A stretch of 64,000 nt of DNA from Cordia subcordata (taxonomy: Eukaryota > Streptophyta > Magnoliopsida > Boraginales > Cordiaceae), in NCBI GenBank assembly GCA_028554755.1, contig JAPTOF010000003.1, positions 12,728,501-12,792,500 of the forward strand, in the 5' to 3' direction. Numbering within the stretch: the stretch's first letter is position 1; every line of letters starts with the position of its first letter. Of this stretch, positions 10,606 to 21,883 are shown one piece after another. The position numbers were made by a program, and so were the translations under genes. The notes under the pieces are model-generated. The model ran no database searches and was not told the DNA's origin. It saw only the letters and a list, made by a program, of their open reading frames with translations.

Positions 10606-13600
10606 TGTAGGATTGATAATATTACATATGGTCTATCTTAGTCCATATTTTCAAAATACGACCAAGAAAACATGCTAGGAAAACAAAATAACCATATAGC
10701 ACACACAAGAACATGCTTAAGAATATATAGAACATAACTAGTATTTGCAAAATATGTAAAGCTAACCTCTTGAAGCATGAGGCCTTTGATGAAGCTAAAA
10801 CTGTCACGAGCTTTGTTCCCACACATGAACAAGGCCACCAAAAAAATTTACTATAAGGGTGTCGCAATATGCAACTCCCTAGTCTTCTTCCCTATAGTTA
10901 AAGAGACTTTTCTTGAGAGAATAGCCTCTTGTGTGAGAAGAAGCAAAGTAATATGCTCTTGAAAATCTAGAGCAAAAAAGCACACAATAAGTGTGTACTA
11001 TGTGTTGTAGTATTGTCTTTCCAAAATGGAAGAGATCAACTATAAAATTTTTGGATGCTGGAAATGATTTAAGGTCTTGCCTATTTATAGAAAAAGTTTG
11101 GCACCTAAACCTTGTATTCCATGTGGAAAACTTTTTCCTAGTAGTAAATGTTTGCCACTTGTCATGGAAGTTACTTGTACAATTTGAGTTCTTCTTGTAG
11201 TAACTTTCTAGCACATGTCTTGGAAGATTGGGCCAAAACCGCAATCTAAGCCCAACACATAGTCCATAATCCATGTGGAGGCCCAAGCCCAATAAGAAAC
11301 CATCCAAGCCCAATTAGGTTATCTTAGACTCTAAAGAAAGCCCAAACCCAATTCCAAGCTTTGGCCCAATAAGGCTATTACCACAATATAGAATTTTCAC
11401 TTTCAAGATTACTCTATCAAAGTCATTTCAACTAGGGAAGGGACTAAGAAGACACAATTAACCTTGGCTTCCAAAAATAATTAAAAAATGTCTTTGCCCG
11501 ATCTAGGTGACATAATAATTATTTTTAACTCCGATCTATTCCGCCATAAGATCAAAGTTGCACTCCAAGAATAATTGCTACTACCCAAAAGCTTATCACA
11601 AAAGAATGTGAACTTTGTCTTTGACCTACTAAATAACCAATCATAATGCCCCTCTATGTATACCCACAACTAAGGCCGATCCTTTGGCCTGTGTACTATC
11701 ACCTCCTTAGCTGCATCTTTTCTTTTGGGTCTTTTGTCCTATTGCCAACCATCTTTGGTCATCGAAACTCTTTATCTTGGGAGTGACCCTTAAGCCATAT
11801 GACCAATACACCATAAAGGTAGTTGATGTGTTTGTTTTGTGTGTGCTTATGCATTATATGTATATGCTTGTTTTGAGGTGTTTTATGCTTCATTTGATGT
11901 ATTCGTATAGCCTTTAGGTCATATTTGTGCATAATAGGGTTTTCATGTCATAGTTGAGGTTAAGACTTAAATACTACACTAATGTATGTTTATTACTTAT
12001 TTAAGGTGTGATTTGGGAAGATAATTGGAGCTTAATTGAGGGTGCTTGAAGTGTGAAACAAATCAAAGGGTGTTATAGACATAAAGAAATGAAGAAAAGT
12101 GCTTTTGGAAGTAGCTGGGCGAAAAAAGGAGCGACCAAGGCGAAACTGAGCGCAACGTGAGCCAAATTTGAATCTTGCAAACTAAAAAGGACATGGAAAA
12201 ATTTTGGATATGTGTTAGGGTGCAAAAGATGGCTTGGAAGATCCCCCATAATGATACAAAGCCATAGAAAAAAATGGTGCACGAATCGAAGCTAAAACGA
12301 GCAAGATATGATCATTTTACTATCAAGATCGGTTAGCCTCTGTCTAGGCCGAACGACCTAGCCGGTGGACTGGCTGGATCAGAATTTGGGAAATTTTGGC
12401 CAAACAACTTAGGCCCAAAGCCGGTCGACTAACTGAGCCCCCGACTGGACACGTTAACAGCTCTATTTAAGCCACTTTTCGACCCTTTTTGAAGGGGAAC
12501 AACACCCAAATCAAACACTCATTTCCCTAAACCTAAAATCCACCAAAAATCACCTCACACACTTACTTCTAAACACATTTTAACACTTGGAATCAAGGAT
12601 CCAAGAGGATCAAACACTAGGATTTGGGGCATAGCTCATGGATTGTAAAGCTTAGCTATGGATAGAAGGGTATCTCTCTTTTATCCTAAGTCTAATTATG
12701 TATGATTAGAGCTATGTAGGGTGATTATATCTTGTATTTATGGATTGATTATGACTTTATATTAATGGTAACTTGATGGATTTATGTATATATGCTTTAT
12801 GCTTAGGGCTTCAAAGGCTATTTTATATACATGTCTATATGTTTGTTGAAATGCCTCAATGATGTAGCATATATATATTGGAGTCTATTGTGCTATTAAC
12901 CATTTCTAAATCATTATACTAGCATGTCTATGTGCTTGTGTGGTGATTACATGAAGTGGGTATGACTATATACATGTCTATGTGTGTGTTAGCATACTTA
13001 ATAGCATAACTAGCCTCTATTGCATACATGTCGGGTGCCATTGCTTAAATTGGTGTAATCTAAACATGTCTATGTGTTTAGTAGTAGAATATACCGGTTT
13101 ATTCTCAAAAGCCATGCCCTAGATGTGTTTGCCATGCGCTTTAATGTCAATTTTCGCTAATTGTGATGCGATCGATGGTGCACAACTAGTATCTCGCCTA
13201 GGTTGAGTTCTTTTGGCTTTAAATCCAGCCAATAGGAGTCCGGATAGGTTTAGTTGACCTTAGTTCACTTAGGAAGGCTAGTTAGTCCACCCTAACACCC
13301 TAGGTTCATAAGGACCACGCCGTAGCTCTACGTGGGGCGAAGCTTAGGGACAGACTCGCACCGAGTCCTAGGGCCAGATTAGGGAACTAATTAGAGGAGT
13401 AAGTGCTAAGGTTAGATCATCTACACTCACCTAGAATCTTATTGGCTAGCCCTAATTCCTAAGTCATAAAGACCACGCCGTACTACTAGGCATCGCCACC
13501 TAGGGACAGACCCACACTGAGACTTAGGGTACCAATTAGGAGGCTAATTGTAGGTCTAAATTAGAGCATTTAGTTTAATCCATCAAGTAGAAAGACATAG

Positions 13601-14588
13601 TAATCACCATAAAAAAGACATAATCGCCTTAGTCCCCCATTTTTGACATCTGAATCCCCTTAGATCACTTGATTCCCCCTTCACACGCATAAATATTTTA
13701 TTTCCTGGTTCTTAGCTTAGATTTATCTTTCTCGAGCTCCCCTCAAACCAAAAACCCAAAAAAACATTGTAGTTAGGACCTCAGCACGTAGCTTTTAGGA
13801 CGCACTTAGCTTAGGACACCATACATTTTAGGCCTCCTCCTGGATTTGACCCCGCACTTACACACCGTACTACACACGACCCATGCGCTTGCGGGCTATT
13901 TAGGCTTGTGCTCAAATAGCGATATTAGTAGTATCACTAGATCTAGATTCGGATGATAAATATGGACAATCCCAAAGGAGGCACATAGATTCCATATTGC
14001 ATTTGCATATTCCAATTAATTAGAACTTAACACTCAATGCACAAGGCTGTTGATCCTAATAAAGTAAGATCTCACCCACAGTGAATCAAAGCACCAAACC
14101 CTAACTTCATTAGTTCATCCACATATGCTCAAGATTAAGAACAATGATCATTTAGTAGCACTGAGTATCTTGTTTTCTTTCTTTGATAGTATGTGTATAG
14201 AAAACATACTCACAATGGTCCTGTTAGATACGTGACACATGTACTATTGAGACAAATCCGTAAAGTCCTCCAATGACCTAGGTAGATCACCCTCAACGAG
14301 AAGACTTGCTCAATACAACCTTATCCTGGTAGACTGCCTAACGCCACCATTCCCTTTTTGACTCAATTTATGATGTGACTAAATCTAGACTTGGACCTAC
14401 TGTGCGTCGAACCTCATTGCGTACCCAAATCATTAGTTCAAGTCAAGGGACCTTTATACATACATCAATAAAACATACCAGAGATAATATGTAAGGGACT
14501 CATAATGCTATTTAACAAAATGATTTTACATTGTTTAACATCCAAAATATTATATACAAGTGAGCTTTAGGGCATACTAATCCTAACA
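10606..14588 (-). repeat. 5' LTR of copia element B, split by a D solo LTR
   Basis: It starts TGTAGGATTGAT at 10606 and ends AATCCTAACA at 14588, a slightly imperfect inverted end pair. Removing the D solo LTR and one target duplication leaves about 1.87 kb. The start matches the B2 LTR at 41,002; the last 650 bp resemble the LTR of element C (48,060-48,667). Confidence 0.78.
11824..13927 (+). repeat. D-family solo LTR, plus orientation (2104 bp)
   Basis: It begins TGATGTGTTTG and ends GATATTA (expected TATCA), with perfect duplications GTAGT at 11819-11823 and 13928-13932. Full-length inverted partner of 7952-10083. Contains GGTCGACC-type modules at 12344-12383 and 12418-12450, a TATA-like CTATTTAAG near 12465, and a direct duplication of about 190 bp between 13,250 and 13,560. 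Noncoding. Confidence 0.88.
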
Positions 14589-16035
14589 CCTTTCAAGAGT
14601 ATATTAGTCATTTAGCTTGAGGGTCACTCTCAAGATTAAGTATTTTATGACCAGAAGATGATTGATATGAAGGATTAAGCGATTCCAAGGTTTAGATATA
14701 GTTAAGAAGGTAATGATACAAACTAATCTTGGCTACAGGTGTACATAGAGGAGCATCATGGTCATTTTACTTTGTAAGTCAAAGATAAAGGTCACTGTTG
14801 TATATGAAAATCTTCTAGCAATCAGTAATTATCCTTGGACTATGGCTTTATTCTTTTGGTGGAATAGACTAGGTCAAAAATGGTCATTATGTCGCCTAAG
14901 GGAAGGCAAGGGCATTTTGGTCATTTTGCGAATAAAGGGTAGTTATGTCTTCTGATCCATCTATTACTCAGTTATTGTTTTAAGCTAGTTTATATTTCTT
15001 GGTTAACTTTCTTATTTTGGTTACTTTCTAAATTGAGAGAGTTATACATGCATTAGGATTCTTCATTAGGAAAGTGCTTTAATAATTCAAGAATTGATGC
15101 ATGTTCTATTATAGCAATTGCTATTTGTCATATCTTTAGACATTTAGGCTCCTAATGCTTTGAATAAGGATCTTATAATCCTTTAAGTCTTACTAATCAA
15201 ATTATGAAATGAAATTATAAAGTTAAAAGATAATTCAATTATCTTTTAATTTCAAGATTTCATGTTGGTTGAACCCACAGCTCTTGTTAGCTAGAATGGG
15301 GCACCTAGGACTTGGCTATAGTGGTTCATGTGGGGTCTTATCTAGTTGGAAGACAAGAGGAACAAAGATAGGAGATTTTGTGGAAGCCAATCCTATCTCC
15401 TAAACAACCGAAGTCTTTCAAGTTGACTAGACTACTACAGATATAATGAACCAAGACACTTATGTATACTATAAGCTAAAAGATTAATCAGATGTTTTTT
15501 TGGACTAGAGTTGGATGCCTAACACACAAGAGTTTTTAAAAAAACACTCTCTTCTTCTATCCCTTGTTCGACCAAATCAAAGAGAACACAAGAAATATTC
15601 AAGAACAATATCTCCCATATAAGATAGTTGTTCAAGCTTCTAGAAAAACACACAACTGATCATAGTTGAGAAGAGCAAAAGGGATTTTGTAATTCCCATC
15701 ATAGCCTGCGCAACTCCGATTTCAGGTGCAATTGATTGTTCATTCACCATCAAATCGAGATCAAATTTTAGAAGATCATTCCTAATGTCTAGGGTTTCTC
15801 ATCCAACGGTGGATTGTGATTTGGAGGTCAAGATAATGTCTAAACCGGCAGTCAAAGTCATTGCACATTTTTTGTCCAAAAGGTAATTTTCTATTTCAAG
15901 TAGTTTTAATGCTTCAAATCCTATGTATGTACAATGACCTTCATTATGCAAGAATCATTTCTGCTGCTTCTAGGCTATCTAATAATAAAAATAAATGCTT
16001 AATTTTTGTCTTGCATTCACCTATTAAATCCTATA
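14589..16035 (+). repeat. Copia element E LTR, 5' part missing
   Basis: This runs up to a plus-strand primer binding site. Its first part (about 14,600-15,000) matches the LTR of element C in reverse complement, including the text around CAGTAATTATCCTTGGA. The left end abuts element B, so B appears to have inserted in this LTR. No coding sequence is seen. Confidence 0.6.
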
Positions 16036-16037
16036 GG

Positions 16038-16049
16038 TGGTATCAGTGC
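16038..16049 (+). promoter_or_regulatory. Primer binding site of element E
   Basis: TGGTATCAGTGCC followed by ATGG is one base from the usual copia initiator tRNA-Met primer site, here on the plus strand. Confidence 0.75.
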
Positions 16050-17360
16050 CATGGTACCACTATACATGCTTAGGTTTTGGCCTAGAAGGCTAGAACTAAA
16101 ATGAGACACAAGAATACAACTTGTTGGTGGCGTTTTTCATATATGTTCATTGCTACAAATATGCTACAATGCAGGTTTAATGGTCCCTTATGATGGTTCA
16201 AATATATGATGATTTAGAATGGTTGTATGGTCATCATAGGGCGACCATAGGAAATTTTTATAGCTTCATTTAAAAGAAGCATAGGTGTGGCACGTTTTTA
16301 GGGCCAAATTTTATGTTTCTTTTAATACGTAAGAGCTAGGATATGTTTCTTATCAATTTTAAATGTAATCAAATGCCATAAGAGAGCTTGCAAAGGCGTT
16401 CTTGAAAAATATGTGACCAAAGTCCTTAGAGGTGGCATCCATGACTTGGGGAAAAAATGGTCTTAGTATGCATGTGTCTAGCAAGCAGGGAGAAGCCTAA
16501 AGCATCTAAGAAGGGCCAAGATGGGCTTGTAGCCCGGGGAGCAAATTGGCGGCTAAAGAAGTGTTTGATGAGTTTTGGGCCATTTTAAGCCCAAAGCACT
16601 TACAGGGAACCATCATGAGAGAACCTAGTTTTATGGATGTTTACATTATTTTTTTATATTATTTTATGCTTTCATATGCATGATTATATATGTTAAACAT
16701 CGCATTTCCATACAGTCCACCAAGTAGGGTTTAAAAATTGGCAAGCCCCTAGCATTGGAATAGTACAAAGTTGGCTAAGTTCTAATAGTCTAAGTTCCTT
16801 AGACAAGATAATAGGTAATTAATTAAGTCTAAGAAAGCAAACTTAGAAGACTAAATGGGTTGAGATTAAGTAGTGGACTCTCAATCTTAAGAGGTTAGGA
16901 TTAAGTAGTGGACTCTTAATCCTAAGAACCATAGAACTTAACTTGATAACTTCAGTAATACCTACCTAAAGGATCATAATCTTGTTTAGGTCCAATATCC
17001 ATTTAAGGTACTAAAAGAGGTTTAAATAACACAAAGAGGATTCAACAATCCAAAGAGTATTTAGATATAAAACTATTAGGACCAAGACTAAAAAGAGTAT
17101 AATAAAGCCCTTTAAGTTAAAAGATTAAGTGGGAGAGAGGATTGGGAAAACCCCATGGCTTTCCATATCTAGTTCGCACTAAAAGTGGGAGGCATTAACC
17201 TCCCATCAGAGAGTGTCACCTTAACTAAGATTTAGCAAGGTTGACTTAAGGTTCGCATTCACTAGGGTGTTAAGAAAAGTTTAGCCTTCTCAATAAAGGA
17301 CTTGAATCTAGAACATCCAAGGAAATGATACCAAAGAATGGTTAATCACACTCAACCTTA
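16050..17360 (+). other. Copia element E 5' leader, truncated
   Basis: Noncoding. Parts match the element B and C leaders in reverse orientation, for example near 16,240-16,290 and 17,140-17,230. Contains two copies of a 23-bp near-perfect palindrome at 16864-16886 and 16899-16921. Ends at the junction with gypsy sequence near 17,360. Confidence 0.6.
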
Positions 17361-17374
17361 ATAGACTTTATTAG

Positions 17375-18223
17375 GTGAAGTTGGCATTTAGGGAGTTTAG
17401 CGCGCTTTCTTCCCTTGAGCATTCATGCATACATGATGAGGAATCCATTGAGTCCCCTTTGTCCCCTCCATTTGTGCCTACCCCTTGTGAAGAGCATGAT
17501 GAGAAGATGACGACCATTAGTGATAAATTTGTGGAAGCATTTGATGAGATCTTTGCTAGTGTGGATCTAGGGTCATCTATTGGGGAGAATAGAGCATTAA
17601 TTTTAGAGTCTTTAGATGATAGGTCTCTTGGAGTTAAGGATTGTTGTGTTGAGAAGAATAGCCACTTTAAGAGAACACTTAAGGAAGAAATTAATGAGCT
17701 TGAAATTGTGATATATGGGTCTTTGGGTGTGTTTGATGAAACATTGTTGATACCTTGTGCTACCCTCTCCACTAGAGAACTGATTGATGAGGTAGAGCAT
17801 TTTTCAAATGAACATGAACCTTCCCTTAATGTGAATAAGCCCATTAAGATTGAATCCACCCCTAACAAGGAGTTAGAGCGACCTAGGCTTGACAATGCTA
17901 ATGTCAATTCCCCTATCCTTGCTCCTCCTTCTCCTAATGTCATTCTTACTCCCCTTGCCCATTCCATTGAGCCTCCCTCTTTGGAGCTCACGTTTGTGCC
18001 TTCTTGCATAGAACACTTTCATCTAGGGTTAGAAAACACATTTCTTATGTTGCATGCATTTGACTTATCTTTAACCCATGAGAATGGTCTATTTTTAGCC
18101 TTTGATTTTGAGAAAAAGGCCATGGGGTGGCTAATTAGAGAGCGAGCGGGGCATGATTTTTCACGTTTTAGCATGCTTTATTCCACACTTGCACCCACAT
18201 GCTCATTTGATATTTCGAGGTAA
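17375..18223 (+). pseudogene. Ty3/gypsy-like polyprotein linker fragment (282 codons, no ATG at its edge)
   Basis: A long open frame of D-element internal sequence. It opens with GTG just after a TAG, so it is a fragment, not a gene with its own start. Residues 1-200 are acidic and proline-rich. The last 80 or so carry PPSLELTFVPSCIEHFHLG and, further on, KKAMGWLI. These resemble the segment between protease and RT in Athila/Tat-type Ty3/gypsy elements, which has a PPxLELKPLP motif and a KKAIGW motif. RT, RNase H and integrase are absent downstream; instead there is 1.6 kb of noncoding DNA and a polypurine tract. Identification is from family knowledge and needs a profile search. Confidence 0.55.
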
Positions 18224-19869
18224 GATCTTGAAATGTACACCATGCATTCATCGCCCCAACCCTTAATGCATGACCCTTTTCTCTCTACCTTCTGTGCTTT
18301 AATGATTATCCGGCAATATGTGCCACGCAATTTTAAACATGTTTTACTCTAACATTGGCGCCCAACTGGAGGCATTCAATCTAGCGCTACAAGGAGGCGC
18401 CTTAAGCTTGTTCATATTTTCCTTGTTTTTCTTGTATTTATTTGTCTTTGCCTTTATATGTAGTAGATTAGTTTTCTTATACTTATTCTTGCGTTGTATA
18501 TAATAGATTAGATTGCTTTTGTTTATCTTACCTTTTAATAGTTTAGGCTTTCTTTTGTGTGTTTTCATTCTTAGTAGGTTAGATTTTTGCTCCCTTACTT
18601 ATTCTTGCTCTTTCCTTCATTTGTGCATCAATCCTTCACCTCTTATATACATCCTTATTTATCATTTCAAATGTTAATGTGAGCTTGCAGAGCATTATCT
18701 TCTAATCTCTTCTTTGTTTTTTTGAGCATTAGTGCTCTTTATAAAGACAAGGCTAATAGATGATCAAACATCGTTGGCATTCAGGACTTCTATGCAAACA
18801 AGGTTGTATTGCTCCATTTTTTACTTGTCCCTATCTATCGCCCTCCACATTCCTCATATGTGTTTCATGTGCTTGCTTGTTATGCTTAGATGTTATTTGC
18901 TTGAAGACAAGCAAAGTTTAGGTTTGGGGGTATGGTTGCTCATTTATTGTTTAAATCATATATGGGATAGATTTGCTTGCCATATCTTATTTTTGCTTAA
19001 AATTTGTTCAAATTTTTCAATTTTTTTGCATATTTTGAGTTGGTTTATCTCTATGTTGGTTGAAGAGTTGGCTTTTGCTATTGACTTAATTGATTGGAGA
19101 AAATGAGGGTGTATTATGGGGAGTAAATGAAGTGTGGGTATGACCTAGACTTCGAAGAGAATTCTTTTGAAAACTGTGGGGAGTGAGTTTTTCTAAGAAT
19201 GCACCTTGTAGTTTCCCCACAACTTGGTTGGAAAAAAGTGTTTTTAAAGGGTTGTTGATATGAGTGCCCATTCCTTAATCGGTTCTTTTAGTGTGTCCTA
19301 GCCTCTTCTTTTTCTTTTCTTTTTGTTTTATGTTATGTATTGAGAAAAAGTGCAAAAAAAAATGAAAAATGCAAAAATGAGAAAAAGAGAAAAAGCCAAA
19401 AAGGCAACAAAAAGATTGAAAAGTGAAGTATGTTGAATAAGTGTCAAGTGACATAATGTCAAGTTGACACAAGTATCTCTTCTGTTCTTTCATGTGTTGT
19501 GAATAAAGCTCTTACGTCAATGTGAGCCATTATGATGTATCTTCTCTTCCTTGTATCTTTGGGGCTAAGTGTATATTGGGAGGCCATGTTAGTTGATAGA
19601 GCACGAAGTATCAACACCCCAAGTGCGTGAGTTGGAATCCAAAGATTGTGGTGGTGTTAGCTACCTGGTAAGTTCCCAAGGGGTGCGGACCCCTTGTAAT
19701 TGAAGGGAGGGTCCGAAAAAGTTTAGGGAAACCCTTACATGAAACCCCTTATACTCCCTTAGAGGTGAAAAGATAGCACGTCAATACAATTGGTAACTCT
19801 TTGAAAAGCATGTGGATAGACTTGGTTTAGGCTTGCTTGAGGAAAAGCAAGGGAAATGTTTGGTGGTGT
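18224..19869 (+). other. 3' noncoding region and polypurine tract of D element 1
   Basis: Noncoding. Holds an A-rich block (19,350-19,420), a polypurine-like tract at 18904-18931 and a second one at 19841-19869 directly before the LTR. The stretch 19,490-19,869 aligns with 21,510-21,883 of the second D element. Confidence 0.6.
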
Positions 19870-21509
19870 TGATATATGTGTTTTGTGGATGTTTGTATAT
19901 GTTGTTTGCATATATTTCTTAGGGTGTTTTAAAGCTTGTTGGTGTGCATTTAGCATAAAGTTTATGCATATTTATAATAGTTGTGCACAAGGTGAATAAT
20001 TGCATAATTGCTATACTAAGTGCACTAATTGCATGACTTAGGTGCATTTTGGGTGAAGTTGATGCTTGAGCTTAAATGAAGAATTCTAGAAGAATATTGA
20101 TGAAGATTTGATGTTCTGGAACAAGATTCGAGCATGCTAGATGATGCACAAGGCCAAGAAGAAAGCACCAGAGAAAACAGAAGTGAAAACAAAGCTAAAA
20201 CGAAAGAGATATGTTACTACAAGTTGACCCCCTGCTCTAGTACTGGTCTTCCAGTAGTGTCTTCTGGTAGTTCTAAAAGCTCCATCAAAAGTACCAACTG
20301 AGTGATGCCCTAGTACCGGTCTTCCTGTAGTGTCTTTCGGTAGTCATGCTGAAGGCCTATTTAAAACTCGTTTCAGCTCATTTGCGAGGGAGGAACTTTT
20401 ATTTCTAAACCCTAATGAACCTTAACCCTTTGCCCACTTCACCAAACACCCTAAATCACCATCTAAACCCACACCAAGCTAGGATTGAAGCATTAAACAA
20501 AGATTTGAAGGATTTGTACGAATTTGGAAGCAAGAATTTAGGGAAGTGCTTCTTGTTCTTTCTTTATTTCTTGTAAATATGTTGCTAGATTAGGCTAGAT
20601 TTAGGGTTGATTGTTGTTGTATATTAGATTAAGGCTTTGAATAATTGATTTGTGTAGATCATTGGCTCTTAATACATGTTTGTTTATGTAAATATATGGC
20701 ATGATTCAATATGTCTATGTATTGGAAATCAAACATGTCTATGTGTTTGTTAAAATGCCTAAGTGAATATGCATGTGTTATTTGTGCTTCAAATGCTCTT
20801 ATCTACTTATTTGGGTGATGTGATTGTGCTTAATCTCATGGCTTTGCTTAGTAGAGTAGACTTTAGCTTGAAATCTAGCTAATAGGTTACATGCTATGCT
20901 TAGTCGAGTTTAGGTGCTAGTCCTTGGCTTTAAACCCAACCAAGTGGATAAGTTAACCTAGACTAGAGTATCTCTTACCCACTTTAGTGTTGGTGAATCG
21001 AGCCTAATGTCACGTAGTGTTTAGGTACTAGTCCTTGGCTTTAAATCTAGCCAAAAGGATAAGTTCTAAGCACGGATTGCGTAGGCTAGGAGGGATTGGC
21101 CCTTAGCTTTAAACCCAGCTAACGGGTTAAACCACTAGTATTGGTTAAGAGAGCCCCCGATCAACACAACGAAAATAGAAGTCCCGAGCCTTAGATAGAC
21201 CTTATCCATTATTATAGCCCAAGTCTAGTTGCAATGCAATCGCCCTAGGTCCCCTTCTTCTTTGTTAGTTTTTCCTTCCTTAGTTTGGCTCCTTTAAGTT
21301 CCTCCATAGATTAGTTTTTATTTTCCTTTTTCCTAGTTTCCTTCCTTCCTAAAGAAAGCACACACATGCACATAGCTAGTTTAAGGCACCCAAGCATATA
21401 GATACCAAACTAACATAGCCTCCCTGTGGAGACGATACCCACACTCAAATCCGCTATACCACGAACAATTCGTACACTTGCGAGTGTAAAACTTGATACG
21501 CACACATCA
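19870..21509 (+). repeat. 3' LTR of D element 1 (1640 bp)
   Basis: Starts TGATATATG after a polypurine tract and ends ACACATCA. It shares with other D LTRs the CATGTCTATGTGTTTG repeats and the GGCTTTAAA-type repeats, here expanded to four copies at 20,868-21,130. In place of GGTCGACC modules it has two copies of another motif (20,235-20,345), again just before a TATA-like CTATTTAAAAC. Confidence 0.72.
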
Positions 21510-21883
21510 GGCTCTTTCGTCACTTTATGAGCTATTGTGTTTGTACATTCCTTCTCTCTTTCTCTTTAAGGCTTTGTGCATTTTGGGGAGGCCATGTTAG
21601 TCGAGGGGCACAAAGTATCAACGTCCGGCGTATGTGCGTAAGACTCTTGGACTTGTGGTGGTATAACTACTTAGGAACTTTCCATGAGGTGTGAGGCCCC
21701 TTGTGAGTCAAGGGAGAATCCAAAAAGTTTTGAGGACCCTTCTGCAAAAGGAACGACCCCTTCATGCTTCTTAGGTTCACCTTGATAGTGAGTCAATCCT
21801 GTAGGCAACCCTTTTTGTTACCCTTGAGATAGACTTAGGTTTGGACTTACTTAGGGACAAGCAAGGAGAAGGTTTGGAGGTGT
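21510..21883 (+). other. 3' internal end and polypurine tract of D element 2
   Basis: Aligns with 19,490-19,869. The purine tract at 21861-21883 abuts the LTR. D element 1 seems to have inserted at its left edge. Confidence 0.65.

Larger units (their letters stand above)
6406..14588 (-). mobile_element. Copia element B, internally deleted and carrying nested solo LTRs
   Basis: On the minus strand: LTR (10606-14588, interrupted), primer binding site, leader, protease, integrase, then cut by the Sirevirus-like insertion at 6405. The gag region expected between leader and protease is absent: protease at 7488 is followed at once by leader sequence that aligns to the leader of element C near 55,040. 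Two D-family solo LTRs lie inside it (7952-10083 and 11824-13927). Confidence 0.78.

Noticed and set aside
10879..11313. 144-codon minus-strand frame
   Set aside because: Lies within the LTR of copia B; no similarity to known proteins by eye.
7952..13927. Single giant inverted-repeat DNA transposon
   Set aside because: Each arm has its own perfect 5-bp target duplication and LTR-type ends, so these are two separate solo LTR insertions.
18354..18375. Ty3/gypsy-type primer binding site (TGGCGCC)
   Set aside because: It lies between an ORF fragment and a polypurine tract, with no LTR end directly before it. May be chance or a relic.
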